Source: Methylosinus sp. Sm6 (GTDB lineage: Bacteria > Pseudomonadota > Alphaproteobacteria > Rhizobiales > Beijerinckiaceae). From it: a stretch of 64,000 nt of DNA. Below are positions 44,647 through 53,650 of this stretch, in pieces (positions within the stretch are counted from its first letter, which is position 1; each line of letters starts with the position of its first letter). The translations under genes and the position numbers were made by a program. The notes beneath the pieces were generated by a model, which had not been told where the DNA came from, ran no database searches, and worked only from the letters and a program-made list of their open reading frames with translations. The stretch lies in the NCBI RefSeq assembly GCF_019802345.1, contig NZ_JAINDZ010000007.1, positions 1 to 64,000 on the forward strand, in the 5' to 3' direction.

Positions 44647-45570
44647 TCAAGGGCTCTCCCATTCGAGCTCGGCGAAGCCGGCCGTCGCGTTGCGGACATT
44701 GTAATCGTCGAACAGGCTCCAGGCGGGCTTCTCGCTCTGGCCCGCCGACGTCGCGGCCGCGCCGAGAGTCTCGCCCTTGGCGATCGAGCGTCGCAGATCG
44801 CGGGTCAGGCGCTCGAGATAGGCGGCCTGGGCGTCGAGCGCCTGCGGCCAGGGGGCGACCGCCGGCCCATGGCCCGGCACGACACGCACGGCTTCGATCT
44901 TCCGCAACTCGTCGACGACGGCGAGAAAGCCGAGGAGGCTCCCGTCGACGATCGGCACATGGCGCAGGAACAGCAGGTCGCCGGCGAACAGCGTCCCGCT
45001 CGCCGAGTCGCGCACAGTGAGATCGGCGTCGCTATGCGCCGTGCGCCAGGCGCGCAGCTCGATGCCGCGGCCCCCGAGATCGAGCGTCATTGCGCCGTCG
45101 ACCGTCAGGCTCGGCGCGATGAGCGCCACATCATCGACGAGCGGGCCGAGCGCCTCCCGGAAAGAAGAGAGATAGTGCGGACCGCGCGCGGCGAGCGCCC
45201 GCGGCAGGTTCTTGTGCCCGACGAACACGGCGCCCGAGTCTCGGAAGGCAATATTCCCGAAAATATGGTCGGGATGCACATGCGTGTTGATGACATAGCG
45301 AATGGGCTTGGACGTGCGCTGCTGCAATGCAGCGAGAAACGCTCGCCCCTCCGCGGCGCTTCCTCCGGTGTCGATGACCGCGACCGCCTCCGCGCCGACG
45401 ATCGCTCCGAGATTGGCGATGTCGCCGAGGTTCTCGCGCGTCATCATCGCGAGCCGCCCCTGATGAACGAACACGCCCGGCGCGATCTCGGTCAGATCGA
45501 ACGCGCTCGCCGCGCTCGCGAAGAGGCAGAACAGGGCGATGGCAAGCGCGTCTCTAGTGCATTGCAGCAT
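44647..45570 (-). CDS. Quinoprotein relay-type zinc metallo-hydrolase (SoxH-like beta-lactamase fold)
   Basis: This 307-residue periplasmic metallo-beta-lactamase-fold protein has a signal peptide ending near ASA-FDLTEI (residue ~23) and the metal motif THVHPDH (96-102). Further ligands are expected at HSDAD and VVPGHGPAV. It resembles the SoxH-related hydrolases that accompany PQQ dehydrogenases and the SoxYZ-like carrier. It diverges from xoxF with 315 bases between, and it precedes kaiC by 137 bases on the same strand. I chose ATG 45570 because it begins the signal peptide. Confidence 0.87.
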   Translation of the reverse strand: MLQCTRDALAIALFCLFASAASAFDLTEIAPGVFVHQGRLAMMTRENLGDIANLGAIVGAEAVAVIDTGGSAAEGRAFLAALQQRTSKPIRYVINTHVHPDHIFGNIAFRDSGAVFVGHKNLPRALAARGPHYLSSFREALGPLVDDVALIAPSLTVDGAMTLDLGGRGIELRAWRTAHSDADLTVRDSASGTLFAGDLLFLRHVPIVDGSLLGFLAVVDELRKIEAVRVVPGHGPAVAPWPQALDAQAAYLERLTRDLRRSIAKGETLGAAATSAGQSEKPAWSLFDDYNVRNATAGFAELEWESP

Positions 45571-45885
45571 GGCGGATTCCGCGTCCTTTTCTAGCCTTTT
45601 CCCGCAAGAAACGGGGAAGTCTGGCATGGCTTTTGGGGATTGCGCTTCAATCCTGTGCGACATATTATCCCGCCGTTTCCGACCAAAAAGACGTTTTCCG
45701 GCCGGGAACCGGAGGATGTCTCGACGGAGATTTGGCGGGGCTGCGGGCGCGGCGTTTCCGCCTCGTCGCCGTGGTGAAAATCACGAGGAAACGGCTTCCC
45801 AAAGCCTGTGGCGTCTCAAAAAAGGCGCGATGTCGGCGACGTGGCCGGGCCTTTTGCGCGGTAATGTCGTCAGGAGGAAAAGCTC
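45571..45885. promoter_or_regulatory. Divergent promoter region of xoxF
   Basis: These 315 bases serve xoxF to the right and the metallo-hydrolase/kai string to the left. AGGAGGAAAAG lies just before the xoxF ATG, an excellent ribosome site. AAGACG occurs near 45688, similar to the hexamer upstream of mxaF, but I cannot define the rest of the promoter. There is no protein gene that I accept here. Confidence 0.45.
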
Positions 45886-47721
45886 ATGCAAAAGCTGTTG
45901 TTGTCGACTTCGGTAGGGATCCTCGCGCTGTTCGGAGCCGGCGTGGCGTACGCCGCCGACGAGCTGCTCGAGCTCCAGAAGAACCCGAAGGATTGGGCCC
46001 TGCCGACGGGCGACTACGCCAATCTCCGCTATTCCAAGCTGAAGCAGATCACCACCGAGAACGTCGGCAAGCTGGCTCCGGCCTGGAGCTTCTCGACCGG
46101 CGTGCTGCGCGGCCACGAGGGCGCTCCGCTGGTGCTCGGCGACGTGATGTATGTCCATACTCCGTTCCCCAACATCGTTTATGCGCTCGATCTCAACAGC
46201 GACGGCAAGATCCTCTGGAAGTATGAGCCCAAGCAGGATCCGAGCGTCGTTCCGGTGATGTGCTGCGACACCGTGAACCGCGGCCTCGCCTATGGCGACG
46301 GCAAGATCTTCCTCGCGCAGGCCGACACCACCCTCGTCGCGCTCGACGCCAAGACCGGCAAGCTGGTCTGGTCGGTGAAGAACGGCGATCCTTCGAAGGG
46401 CGCCACCTCGACCGCCGCTCCGCATGTCTTCAAGGACAAGGTCTTCGTCGGCATCGCCGGCGGCGAGTTCGGCGTGCGCGGCAGCATCACCGCTTATAAC
46501 ATCAAGGACGGCTCGCTCGCCTGGCGCGGCTACTCGATGGGCCCGGACAGCGACACGCTGATCGACGGCGAGAAGACCACCCATCTCGGCAAGCCGGTCG
46601 GCAAGGATTCGGGGCTGAACACCTGGGAAGGCGATCAGTGGCAGATCGGCGGCGGCACCACCTGGGGCTGGTATTCCTATGATCCCGAGCTGAACCTCGT
46701 CTATTACGGCTCCGGCAACCCCTCGACCTGGAACCCCGCTCAGCGGCCGGGCGACAATCGTTGGTCCATGACCATCTGGGCGCGCGATCTCGACAAGGGC
46801 ACGGTGAAGTGGGTCTATCAGATGACCCCCCACGACGAGTGGGACTATGACGGCATCAACGAGATGATCCTCGCCGACCAGACGATCGGCGGCCAGGCTC
46901 GCAAGACGCTCGTCCACTTCGACCGCAACGGCTTCGGCTACACGCTCGACCGCGTGACCGGCGAGCTGCTCGTCGCCGAGAAATATGACCCGGCCGTCAA
47001 CTGGGCGACCAAGGTCGACATGGACAAGAGCTCCAAGACCTATGGCCGTCCGCTGGTCGTCGCCAAATATTCGACGCAGCAGAACGGCGAGGACGTGAAC
47101 ACCAAGGGCGTCTGCCCGGCGGCTCTCGGCTCCAAGGACATGCAGCCGGCGTCCTTCTCGCCGGACACCGGCCTGTTCTATGTGCCGACCAACCACGTCT
47201 GCATGGACTATGAGCCGTTCCGCGTCAGCTACACCGCGGGCCAGCCCTATGTCGGCGCGACGCTGGAGATGTTCCCGCCGCCCGGCGAGACCAACATGGG
47301 CAATTTCATTGCCTGGGACGCCCGTGTCGGCAAGATCGTCTGGTCGAACAAGGAGCAGTTCTCGGTGTGGTCGGGCACGGTCACCACGGCCGGCGGCCTC
47401 GCCTTCTACGGCACCCTCGAGGGCTATCTGAAGGCGGTCGATGTGAAGACCGGCAAGGAGCTCTACAAGTACAAGACTCCGTCGGGCATCATCGGCAATG
47501 TGATGACCTATGACCACAAGGGCAAGCAATACGTCGCCGTCCTGTCCGGCGTCGGCGGCTGGGCCGGCATCGGCCTCGCGGCGGGCCTGTCGAAGAGCAA
47601 CGAAGGCTTGGGCGCGGTCGGCGGCTATCGCGCGCTGTCCGACTACACCGCCCTCGGCGGCGTGCTGACGGTCTTCACCCTGCCCGACTCCGCTCTGCCG
47701 ATCATCGCTCCGGCGAACTGA
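45886..47721 (+). CDS. xoxF: Lanthanide-dependent methanol dehydrogenase XoxF
   Basis: This 611-residue periplasmic PQQ enzyme oxidises methanol, using a lanthanide as the PQQ-bound metal. The signal peptide ends near AYA-ADELLE (residue ~23). Active-site features are the vicinal Cys126-Cys127, ligands Glu194 and Asn278, catalytic Asp320, and Asp322 in [10 protein letters not shown]; this extra Asp is diagnostic for lanthanide enzymes, where MxaF of this same window has Ala. It heads xoxF-xoxG-xoxJ-CXXCW on the plus strand. In methylotrophs with both enzymes, lanthanide availability switches expression from mxaF to xoxF. Confidence 0.98.
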   Translation: MQKLLLSTSVGILALFGAGVAYAADELLELQKNPKDWALPTGDYANLRYSKLKQITTENVGKLAPAWSFSTGVLRGHEGAPLVLGDVMYVHTPFPNIVYALDLNSDGKILWKYEPKQDPSVVPVMCCDTVNRGLAYGDGKIFLAQADTTLVALDAKTGKLVWSVKNGDPSKGATSTAAPHVFKDKVFVGIAGGEFGVRGSITAYNIKDGSLAWRGYSMGPDSDTLIDGEKTTHLGKPVGKDSGLNTWEGDQWQIGGGTTWGWYSYDPELNLVYYGSGNPSTWNPAQRPGDNRWSMTIWARDLDKGTVKWVYQMTPHDEWDYDGINEMILADQTIGGQARKTLVHFDRNGFGYTLDRVTGELLVAEKYDPAVNWATKVDMDKSSKTYGRPLVVAKYSTQQNGEDVNTKGVCPAALGSKDMQPASFSPDTGLFYVPTNHVCMDYEPFRVSYTAGQPYVGATLEMFPPPGETNMGNFIAWDARVGKIVWSNKEQFSVWSGTVTTAGGLAFYGTLEGYLKAVDVKTGKELYKYKTPSGIIGNVMTYDHKGKQYVAVLSGVGGWAGIGLAAGLSKSNEGLGAVGGYRALSDYTALGGVLTVFTLPDSALPIIAPAN

Positions 47722-47743
47722 GGCCGCGGAAAAAATAGCTCTG

Positions 47744-47781
47744 GCGCCCGGCGAATCGCCTCTCGGCGCGTCGCCGGGCGC
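47744..47781 (+). terminator. Strong hairpin between xoxF and xoxG
   Basis: A perfect 11-base inverted repeat (GCGCCCGGCGA at 47744-47754, TCGCCGGGCGC at 47771-47781) starts 23 bases after the xoxF stop. It has no T-run. Like the hairpin after mxaF, it may protect the upstream message or attenuate transcription into xoxG and xoxJ. Confidence 0.55.
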
Positions 47782-47818
47782 TCGTGTCGTGTAGAGGAAG
47801 CATCGGGAGGATGAGGTA

Positions 47819-48337
47819 ATGAGACTGCCGCTCGTCGGGGCCGTGGCCCTGAGCGTCTTCGTCGTTGGAACGACCGCGCGGGCCGAACCGCCGGGAGACC
47901 CGACCGCGGTCAAGGAAGTGGACGGAAAGTATTTCGACAAGAACGGCGACCCGACGTACAAGGTCCAGGCCGACGGCACGGTCGATTGGTACACCTTCTC
48001 CGGCTATCGCCGCTATCACGCCGAGTGCCACGTCTGCCACGGCCCCAACGCCGAAGGCTCGACCTACGCGCCGGCGCTGAAGAATTCGGTCAAGACCTTC
48101 AATTACGCCGAATTCTACGGCATCGTCGTCAGCGGCCGCGAGAACAAGGTGGCGGGCAATGACAGCGTCATGCCGGCTTTCGCCGACAACAAGAACGCCA
48201 TGTGCTACATCGACGACCTCTATATCTATCTCCGCGCCCGCTCGACCGAAGCGGTCGGCCGCGGCCGTCCGGAGAAGAAAGAAGCGAAGCCAGCGGCCTT
48301 CGCCGAGGCCGAAGCGAAGTGCATGAGCGGCAAGTGA
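47819..48337 (+). CDS. xoxG: XoxG, c-type cytochrome partner of XoxF
   Basis: This 172-residue periplasmic cytochrome has a signal peptide ending near ARA-EPPGDP (residue ~22), one heme site CHVCH (Cys70, Cys73, His74), a likely distal Met in SVMPAF, and two further cysteines (AMCYIDD and AKCMSGK) that give the four-Cys pattern of methanol-metabolism cytochromes. It accepts electrons from XoxF. GGGAGGATGAGGTA precedes the ATG. It follows xoxF by 97 bases. Confidence 0.93.
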   Translation: MRLPLVGAVALSVFVVGTTARAEPPGDPTAVKEVDGKYFDKNGDPTYKVQADGTVDWYTFSGYRRYHAECHVCHGPNAEGSTYAPALKNSVKTFNYAEFYGIVVSGRENKVAGNDSVMPAFADNKNAMCYIDDLYIYLRARSTEAVGRGRPEKKEAKPAAFAEAEAKCMSGK

Positions 48338-48381
48338 GCCGAAGGCGGATGGCCGGCGGCGGCATGGGCCAAAGGTTCGCC

Positions 48382-49260
48382 ATGTTTCGTGAGATCGCTG
48401 TCTCCATGGTCGCCGTCGCGGGTGTTCTCGCGACGGCCCCCGTCCGGGCGCAGTCGCCCGAGCAATTCGCTCGTCCCGGAGCGGACGACGCCAAGGGCGC
48501 GATCGAGCTGATCGACCCCAAAGTGCTGCGCGTCTGCGCCGATCCCAATAATCTGCCGTTCTCCAATAGCGCCGGCGAGGGCTTCGAGAACAAATTGGCG
48601 CAATTCGTCGCCGCCAAGCTCGGCAAGGACATCGCCTATGTCTTTTATCCGGGCGCGACGGGCTTTATTCGCAACACGCTGAACGCGCATCTCTGCGACG
48701 TCGTGATGGGCATGCCGCAGGGCGACGACCTCGTCCAGCCGACCAATCCCTATTACCGGACGTCCTATGCGATCGTCACTCGCGCCGGCTCCGACCTCGA
48801 GGGGCTGAAGACGCTCGCCGATTCCCGCCTCACCGCAAAAGGCCGGCGCATCGGCCTCGTCGCCAATACCCCGCCGGGCAATCTGCTCGCGCGCCTCGGC
48901 CTTCTCGCCGCGGTGAAACCCTATCCGCTGGTGGTCGACACGCGCGTCGACGCCCCCGCGGCCGATATGATCCGGGACCTCGAATCCGGCGTGATCGACG
49001 TCGCGATTCTGTGGGGACCGATCGCCGGCTATCATGTGAAGAGGTCGAACGGGCGGCTGGTCGAGGCGATGTTGGCGCAGGAGCCGGGGACGCGCATGAG
49101 CTTTCGCATCGGCATGGGCGTGCGCCATTCCGATCAGGAATGGAAGCGCGAGCTCAATCGTCTCATCGCTCAGAATCAACATGAGATCGACAGGCTGCTC
49201 GCCTCCTATGGCGTGCCGCTGCTCGACGAGGCGGGCGCGCCGATCGCCGTCGATCCGTGA
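48382..49260 (+). CDS. xoxJ: XoxJ, periplasmic binding-protein-like factor
   Basis: This 292-residue protein is the xox counterpart of MxaJ. The signal peptide (MFREIAVSMVAVAGVLATAP) is followed by KVLRVCADPNNLPFSNSAG and a solute-binding-protein fold; the later VIDVAILWGPIAGYHVKRS segment is typical of the family. XoxJ is thought to interact with XoxF and help its activation. AAAGG lies six bases before ATG 48382, which also gives the best signal peptide; ATGs at 48349 and 48364 are alternatives. It is 44 bases behind xoxG. Confidence 0.92.
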   Translation: MFREIAVSMVAVAGVLATAPVRAQSPEQFARPGADDAKGAIELIDPKVLRVCADPNNLPFSNSAGEGFENKLAQFVAAKLGKDIAYVFYPGATGFIRNTLNAHLCDVVMGMPQGDDLVQPTNPYYRTSYAIVTRAGSDLEGLKTLADSRLTAKGRRIGLVANTPPGNLLARLGLLAAVKPYPLVVDTRVDAPAADMIRDLESGVIDVAILWGPIAGYHVKRSNGRLVEAMLAQEPGTRMSFRIGMGVRHSDQEWKRELNRLIAQNQHEIDRLLASYGVPLLDEAGAPIAVDP

Positions 49261-49270
49261 TCTTCGCCCT

Positions 49271-49819
49271 ATGAGCTTGCGCGCCGCGACAATCCTTTTG
49301 GCCTTTTTCGGAACCGCCGCCGCCGCCGAGCGGCCGCCCGAGCCGTCCGGCTATCGGCTCGGCGATTATCGCGCTCCGGTTCCGGCGACCCTCGCGGGAG
49401 CCCGCGTGCTCTCCACCGCGGACGTCTTCGGCCTCTGGCGCGACAAAGCCGCCGTCTTCATCGATGTGCTGCCGCGTCCGCCGAGGCCCGCCGGCCTGCC
49501 GCCGGACGCCGTCTGGCGCGACAAGCCGCGCTACGACATTCCGGGCAGCGCCTGGCTGCCGGACACCGGCTTCGGCGCCCTCTCCGAGGCGGCGCAACGC
49601 TATTTCGAAGAGGGGCTGGAGACGGCGACGGCGAACGACCGGCGCCGCGCCATCGTCTTCTATTGCCTCGCCGATTGCTGGATGTCGTGGAACGCCGCCA
49701 AGCGCGCGCTCGCGCTCGGCTATGCGAGCGTCGGCTGGTATCCGGAAGGCGCCGACGGCTGGGAAAAGGCCGGGCATCCGCTGGAGCCGCGCGAGCCGGA
49801 GCCCGGACGGGAGCGATAA
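49271..49819 (+). CDS. PQQ-dependent catabolism-associated CXXCW-motif protein (rhodanese-like)
   Basis: This 182-residue secreted protein has a signal peptide (LRAATILLAFFGTAAAAE), a rhodanese-like segment with FIDVLPRPPRPAG and DIPGSAWLP, and the double-Cys site FYCLADCWMSWNAAKRA. The spacing seen here is Cys-Leu-Ala-Asp-Cys-Trp. The family occurs beside PQQ alcohol dehydrogenases and may handle thiol or sulfur chemistry in the same relay as the SoxYZ-like carrier and SoxH-like hydrolase on the other side of xoxF. It starts 10 bases after the xoxJ stop. Confidence 0.88.
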   Translation: MSLRAATILLAFFGTAAAAERPPEPSGYRLGDYRAPVPATLAGARVLSTADVFGLWRDKAAVFIDVLPRPPRPAGLPPDAVWRDKPRYDIPGSAWLPDTGFGALSEAAQRYFEEGLETATANDRRRAIVFYCLADCWMSWNAAKRALALGYASVGWYPEGADGWEKAGHPLEPREPEPGRER

Positions 49820-49886
49820 TCCGCGCCCGAGACAGCCTCGAAAGTCCCGGAGCGCGGCTCGATCTCGCCGGAGGAGTGAAGCGCTG

Positions 49887-49912
49887 AAGGTCCGGACGAA
49901 CGCCCGGGCCTT
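49887..49912. terminator. Hairpin between convergent genes
   Basis: AAGGTCCGG (49887-49895) and CCGGGCCTT (49904-49912) pair with one mismatch that is a G-U pair in one orientation. It lies between the end of the xox genes and the convergent RTX gene, so it may end both transcripts. Confidence 0.4.
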
Positions 49913-49933
49913 CGCCTTCGCGCCGATCTCGGC

Positions 49934-52900
49934 TCAGATGATCGAAAAATCGGCGTTGGTCAGCGCCAATCCGTTCGACAGGGTCGCAAACTGGATCGCC
50001 GCGGTCGCTCCCGCGCCATCCGCATCATAATAGAGATTGCCGTTCGTGCTGTTGTAGATGATCCGGTCCGATGCGTCAGCCGCGGACGCGCCGATGTGGA
50101 ACGCGGCCGACGACAATGTCGCGCCCGTCAGGGCGGTGAAGATCGCATTGTCGAGGCTGATCTTGTCCGCCGTGACGTCGAAATCGGCGATCGTGTCGAC
50201 ATTGTCGAGATATGCGCCGTTCAGCGCGGTGTTGAAAACGAAATTGTCGCTTCCCGCGCCGCCAGCGAGGTAATCATTGCCGGCGCCGCCGTTGAGCTTG
50301 TCGGCGCCATCGTCGCCGTAGAGGTTGTCATTGCCGCCGGCGCCATCGATCGTGTCGTTTCCGGCGCCGCCGTAGACATAATCGGCTCCCGCGCCGCCGT
50401 TCAATTTGTCGACGCCGTCGTCTCCATAGAGATAATCATTGCCGGAGTCGCCGTTGATCGTGTCGTTGCCGGCCTCGCCATGAAGATTATCCTCGCCGTC
50501 GCCGCCAAAGATCCGATCGCCGCTGGCGTCGATGGAGCTGCCGCCGAAGCCGCCATAGATCGTGTCGTTGCCCTCCGAGCCGTACAGCGTGTCGGCGCTG
50601 TCGCCGCCATACAGATAGTCGTTGCCGGCGTCGCCCTTGAGCGTGTCGGCGCCCGCTTCGCCATACAGAACGTCGTTGTCGTCGCCGCCATTGAGCTTGT
50701 CGGCGCCAGCTCCGCCGTAGAGGTAGTCGGCGCCGGCGCCGGACATGATCGTGTCGGCTGCGTCGCCGCCATGGAAGCGGAACTGCTCGATGCCGGCGGT
50801 TCTCGTCCCGTCGCTCGCGGCGCTGGCGCTGTTGAGCGTGAGAACGAGCCCGACCGTGTCCGTCGAGCGGTCCAATTCGAGGGCATCGAAGCCCGCGCCG
50901 CCGTTGATGAGCTTCTTGCCGAGACCGGCATAGATCGTGTCGTTGCCGCTCCCTCCGGCGAGCGTGTCGCTTCCGAGGCCGCTGTAGAGCACGTCATTGC
51001 CGCCGCCACCGTCCAGACTGTCGTTTCCATCCTCGCCGTAGAGATAGTCGTTGCCCGAGTCGCCGGTGATCGTGTCATTGCCGGCCTCGCCGTGGAGATT
51101 ATCGTTTCCGTCGCCGCCAGAGATCCGGTCGTCGCTGGCGTCGACGGAGCTATTGCCGAAGCCGCCATAGATCGTGTCGTTGCCGTCAGAGCCATACAGC
51201 GTGTCGGCGCTGTCGCCGCCATAGAGGTAGTCGTTTCCGGCGGCGCCTCTGAGCGTGTCGGCGCCCCCCTCGCCATACAGAATGTCGTTGCCGTCGCCGC
51301 CATCGAGCTTGTCGGCGCCGGCGCCGCCGTAGAGATAGTCGGCGCCGGCGCCGGACACGATCCTGTCGGCGGCGTCGCCGCCATGGAAGCGGAACTGCTC
51401 GATGCCGGCGGTCTTCGTCCCGTCGCTGGCGGCGCTGGCGCTGTTGAGCGTGAGAACGAGCCCGAGCGTGTCGGTCGAGCGGTCCAATTCGAGGACATCG
51501 AAACCCGCGCCGCCGTCGATCAGCTTCTTGCCGAGACCGGCGTAGATCGTGTCGCTGCCGCCCCCTCCGGCGAGCGTATCGATTCCGAGGCCGCTGTAGA
51601 GCACGTCATCGCCGTCGCCGCCGTCCAGACTGTCGTTTCCATCCTCGCCGTAGAGATAGTCATTGCCCGCGTCGCCGGTGATCGTGTCGTCGCCGGCCTC
51701 GCCGTGGAGGCTGTCGTTTCCGTCGCCGCCATGGATCGTGTCGGCGGACGCATCGACCGTGCTGTTGGCCGAGCCGCCATAGATCGAGTCGTTGCCCGCG
51801 TCGCCATTGATCACGTCGGCGCCGGCGCCGCCGTAGAGATAGTCGTTTCCCTCGCCGCCGTTCAGCGTATCGGCGCCGTCTTGTCCGTAGACGCTGTCCC
51901 CTCCGTCCTTCCCCGACAGCACATCAGCGCCGGCGCCGCCATAGAGAGTGTCCGCATAGTCCCCGCCGCTCACGGTGTCGTTGCCGCTGCCGCCATAATA
52001 GCGCAGAACCTCGACGTTCGTGGTGCGGCTGCCGTCGCTTCCAGCGCCGCCGTTCAGCGTGAACGTGCGGCCGGTCGACGCGCTCGAGCGGTCGATCTCG
52101 ACAAAATCATAGCCGGAGCCGCCGTCGATCGTCTTCTTGTCGAGAAGAGCGTAGATGACGTCGTCGCCCGCGCCCCCGATGACGACGTCGACTCCGGCGC
52201 CCGTATAGATGGTGTCGGCGCCGGCGCCGCCGTTCAGCGTGTCGTTGCCGAGTCCGCCATAGAGATAGTCGGCGCCGTCGTCGCCGTAGAGCGTGTCATT
52301 GCCGGCCTCGCCATGGAGACTGTCATCGCCGTCGTCGCCATGAACGATGTCGTTCGACGCATCGGCCGTGTCGTTTCCCGTGCCGGCATATACCGTGTCG
52401 TTGCCGTCTCCGGCGGAGATCACATCGGCGTCCATGCCGCCGTAGATCGTGTCATTGCCGGCGCCGCCGTCGAGCCTGTCCGCTCCTATATCGCCGGAAA
52501 GATAATCGTCGCCATCGCCGCCGGCCAATAAATCCTTGCCGGCGCCCCCGTATAGCGTGTCGTTCCTCGTTCCTCCATCGATGTCGTCATCGCCGGAGCT
52601 GCCATAGAAGCGAAGCTGCTCGATGCCCGCGGTCGTCGAGCCGTCGCTCGCGGCGCTGCTGCTGTTGAGAACGAGCGTGAGCCCGATCGAGTCCGTCGAA
52701 CGGTCGAGCACGAGAAGGTCGTATCCGGTCCCGCCATTGATGTGTTTTACGCCGCGGTCGGCGTAGATCGTGTCGTTGCCGGCGCCGCCGTCGACCGTGT
52801 CGACGCCGAGACCCGTATATATGGTGTCGCCGCCGTTGCCGCCGTTCAGCGTGTCGTTGCCGCCGTCGCCATAGAGATAATCATTGCCGTCGCCGCCGGC

Positions 52901-53125
52901 GATCGTATCGTTGCCTGCCTCCCCATGAAGGCTGTCGTTGCCGTCGCCGCCGTTGATCGTGTCGGCGGATCCATCATCGTCCGCGCTGTTGCCGTTGCCG
53001 CCATAGATCGTGTCATTGCCGTCGTTGCCGTTGATCGTGTCGGCGCCGCTCTTGCCGTAAATATAATCGTCGATATTAGAGCCATTGATGATGTTGGGAG
53101 TGTTATCGCCAGTGATCGTCGGCAT
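49934..53125 (-). CDS. RTX-type calcium-binding exoprotein with four ~204-residue modules
   Basis: This 1063-residue protein consists almost entirely of GGxGxDxxx nonapeptides that form calcium-binding beta-rolls. Four times the rolls are interrupted by a conserved ~75-residue spacer with pattern (L/I)DGGxGxDxLxLDRS(T/S), then TLN and DG-x-TAGIEQ-x-RF(H/Y)G. The repeat period is about 612 bases, and the two C-terminal copies are nearly identical. The last ~110 residues (NVDTIADFDVTADKISLD onward, ending ADFSII) look like a type I secretion signal. GGAGAAG before ATG 53125 sets the start. No HlyB/HlyD/TolC genes are nearby. The role is probably surface-layer or biofilm-related; function is not assignable. 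Confidence 0.9.
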   Translation of the reverse strand: MPTITGDNTPNIINGSNIDDYIYGKSGADTINGNDGNDTIYGGNGNSADDDGSADTINGGDGNDSLHGEAGNDTIAGGDGNDYLYGDGGNDTLNGGNGGDTIYTGLGVDTVDGGAGNDTIYADRGVKHINGGTGYDLLVLDRSTDSIGLTLVLNSSSAASDGSTTAGIEQLRFYGSSGDDDIDGGTRNDTLYGGAGKDLLAGGDGDDYLSGDIGADRLDGGAGNDTIYGGMDADVISAGDGNDTVYAGTGNDTADASNDIVHGDDGDDSLHGEAGNDTLYGDDGADYLYGGLGNDTLNGGAGADTIYTGAGVDVVIGGAGDDVIYALLDKKTIDGGSGYDFVEIDRSSASTGRTFTLNGGAGSDGSRTTNVEVLRYYGGSGNDTVSGGDYADTLYGGAGADVLSGKDGGDSVYGQDGADTLNGGEGNDYLYGGAGADVINGDAGNDSIYGGSANSTVDASADTIHGGDGNDSLHGEAGDDTITGDAGNDYLYGEDGNDSLDGGDGDDVLYSGLGIDTLAGGGGSDTIYAGLGKKLIDGGAGFDVLELDRSTDTLGLVLTLNSASAASDGTKTAGIEQFRFHGGDAADRIVSGAGADYLYGGAGADKLDGGDGNDILYGEGGADTLRGAAGNDYLYGGDSADTLYGSDGNDTIYGGFGNSSVDASDDRISGGDGNDNLHGEAGNDTITGDSGNDYLYGEDGNDSLDGGGGNDVLYSGLGSDTLAGGSGNDTIYAGLGKKLINGGAGFDALELDRSTDTVGLVLTLNSASAASDGTRTAGIEQFRFHGGDAADTIMSGAGADYLYGGAGADKLNGGDDNDVLYGEAGADTLKGDAGNDYLYGGDSADTLYGSEGNDTIYGGFGGSSIDASGDRIFGGDGEDNLHGEAGNDTINGDSGNDYLYGDDGVDKLNGGAGADYVYGGAGNDTIDGAGGNDNLYGDDGADKLNGGAGNDYLAGGAGSDNFVFNTALNGAYLDNVDTIADFDVTADKISLDNAIFTALTGATLSSAAFHIGASAADASDRIIYNSTNGNLYYDADGAGATAAIQFATLSNGLALTNADFSII

Positions 53126-53650
53126 GAGTCGCTTCTCCGCGTGAGAAAATAAAACGTCGTGTTGACAAAGACGTCGATTTGCTTCAAACGGCTCGCAGAG
53201 CACAGCATTTCCGAGACATGCCGCGCCATCACGCCCGTCGGAGCAAGCAACGATCGCGCTCCACGAACATAAATACACCAAATGTCCGGCGCCGTCACGC
53301 CTATCTGTGCGGTATGCTTGTTCGTGCGCTGGACGACAACGCGCTCTCCCATGTCGATGCTCGCGTCGACTTCTTCAACACCGATGGTGGGCGGCGTCGC
53401 GACGCGCGGATCTCGTCGGCCATGCGGCGCCGCTCGCGAATGTCGAGATGTGGGACGAGCCTCGAATACCGACATTCCGCGGCACGCGCGGCCTTCGTGG
53501 CCGTTCATGCTGGTCATGACGACATTGCGCGCCGGCCGCTTGTCCGCGCCATAGGCCGCGATCAGAGCGCCCCCCCGCCGGTCTCGCGCGCCGCAGCCGT
53601 GCCGCGCGGGTCGCCGTCGAGACCGACGACTCTCCCTTCCAACCTGCGCC
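53126..53650. other. Intergenic region upstream of the RTX gene
   Basis: These 525 bases lie between the RTX gene and the downstream end of the HdeD-like gene. Several short frames exist but none looks like a protein. An AT-richer stretch near 53140-53165 is probably the RTX promoter. No RNA gene was recognised. Confidence 0.4.

Noticed and set aside
50096-52531. Long open frame on the plus strand opposite the RTX gene
   Set aside because: Its translation is a Val/Ala/Glu-rich repeat that is the mirror of the GGxGxD codons; the minus-strand protein has a ribosome site, RTX motifs and a secretion end.
49934-53125. CRISPR-like periodic DNA
   Set aside because: The periodicity is 27 bases and 612 bases and comes from RTX nonapeptides and modules in one continuous coding frame; there are no equal spacers and no cas genes.
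53126-53650. Small proteins in the gap behind the RTX gene
   Set aside because: Frames overlap on both strands, lack ribosome sites and have Arg/Ser-rich, shadow-like composition.
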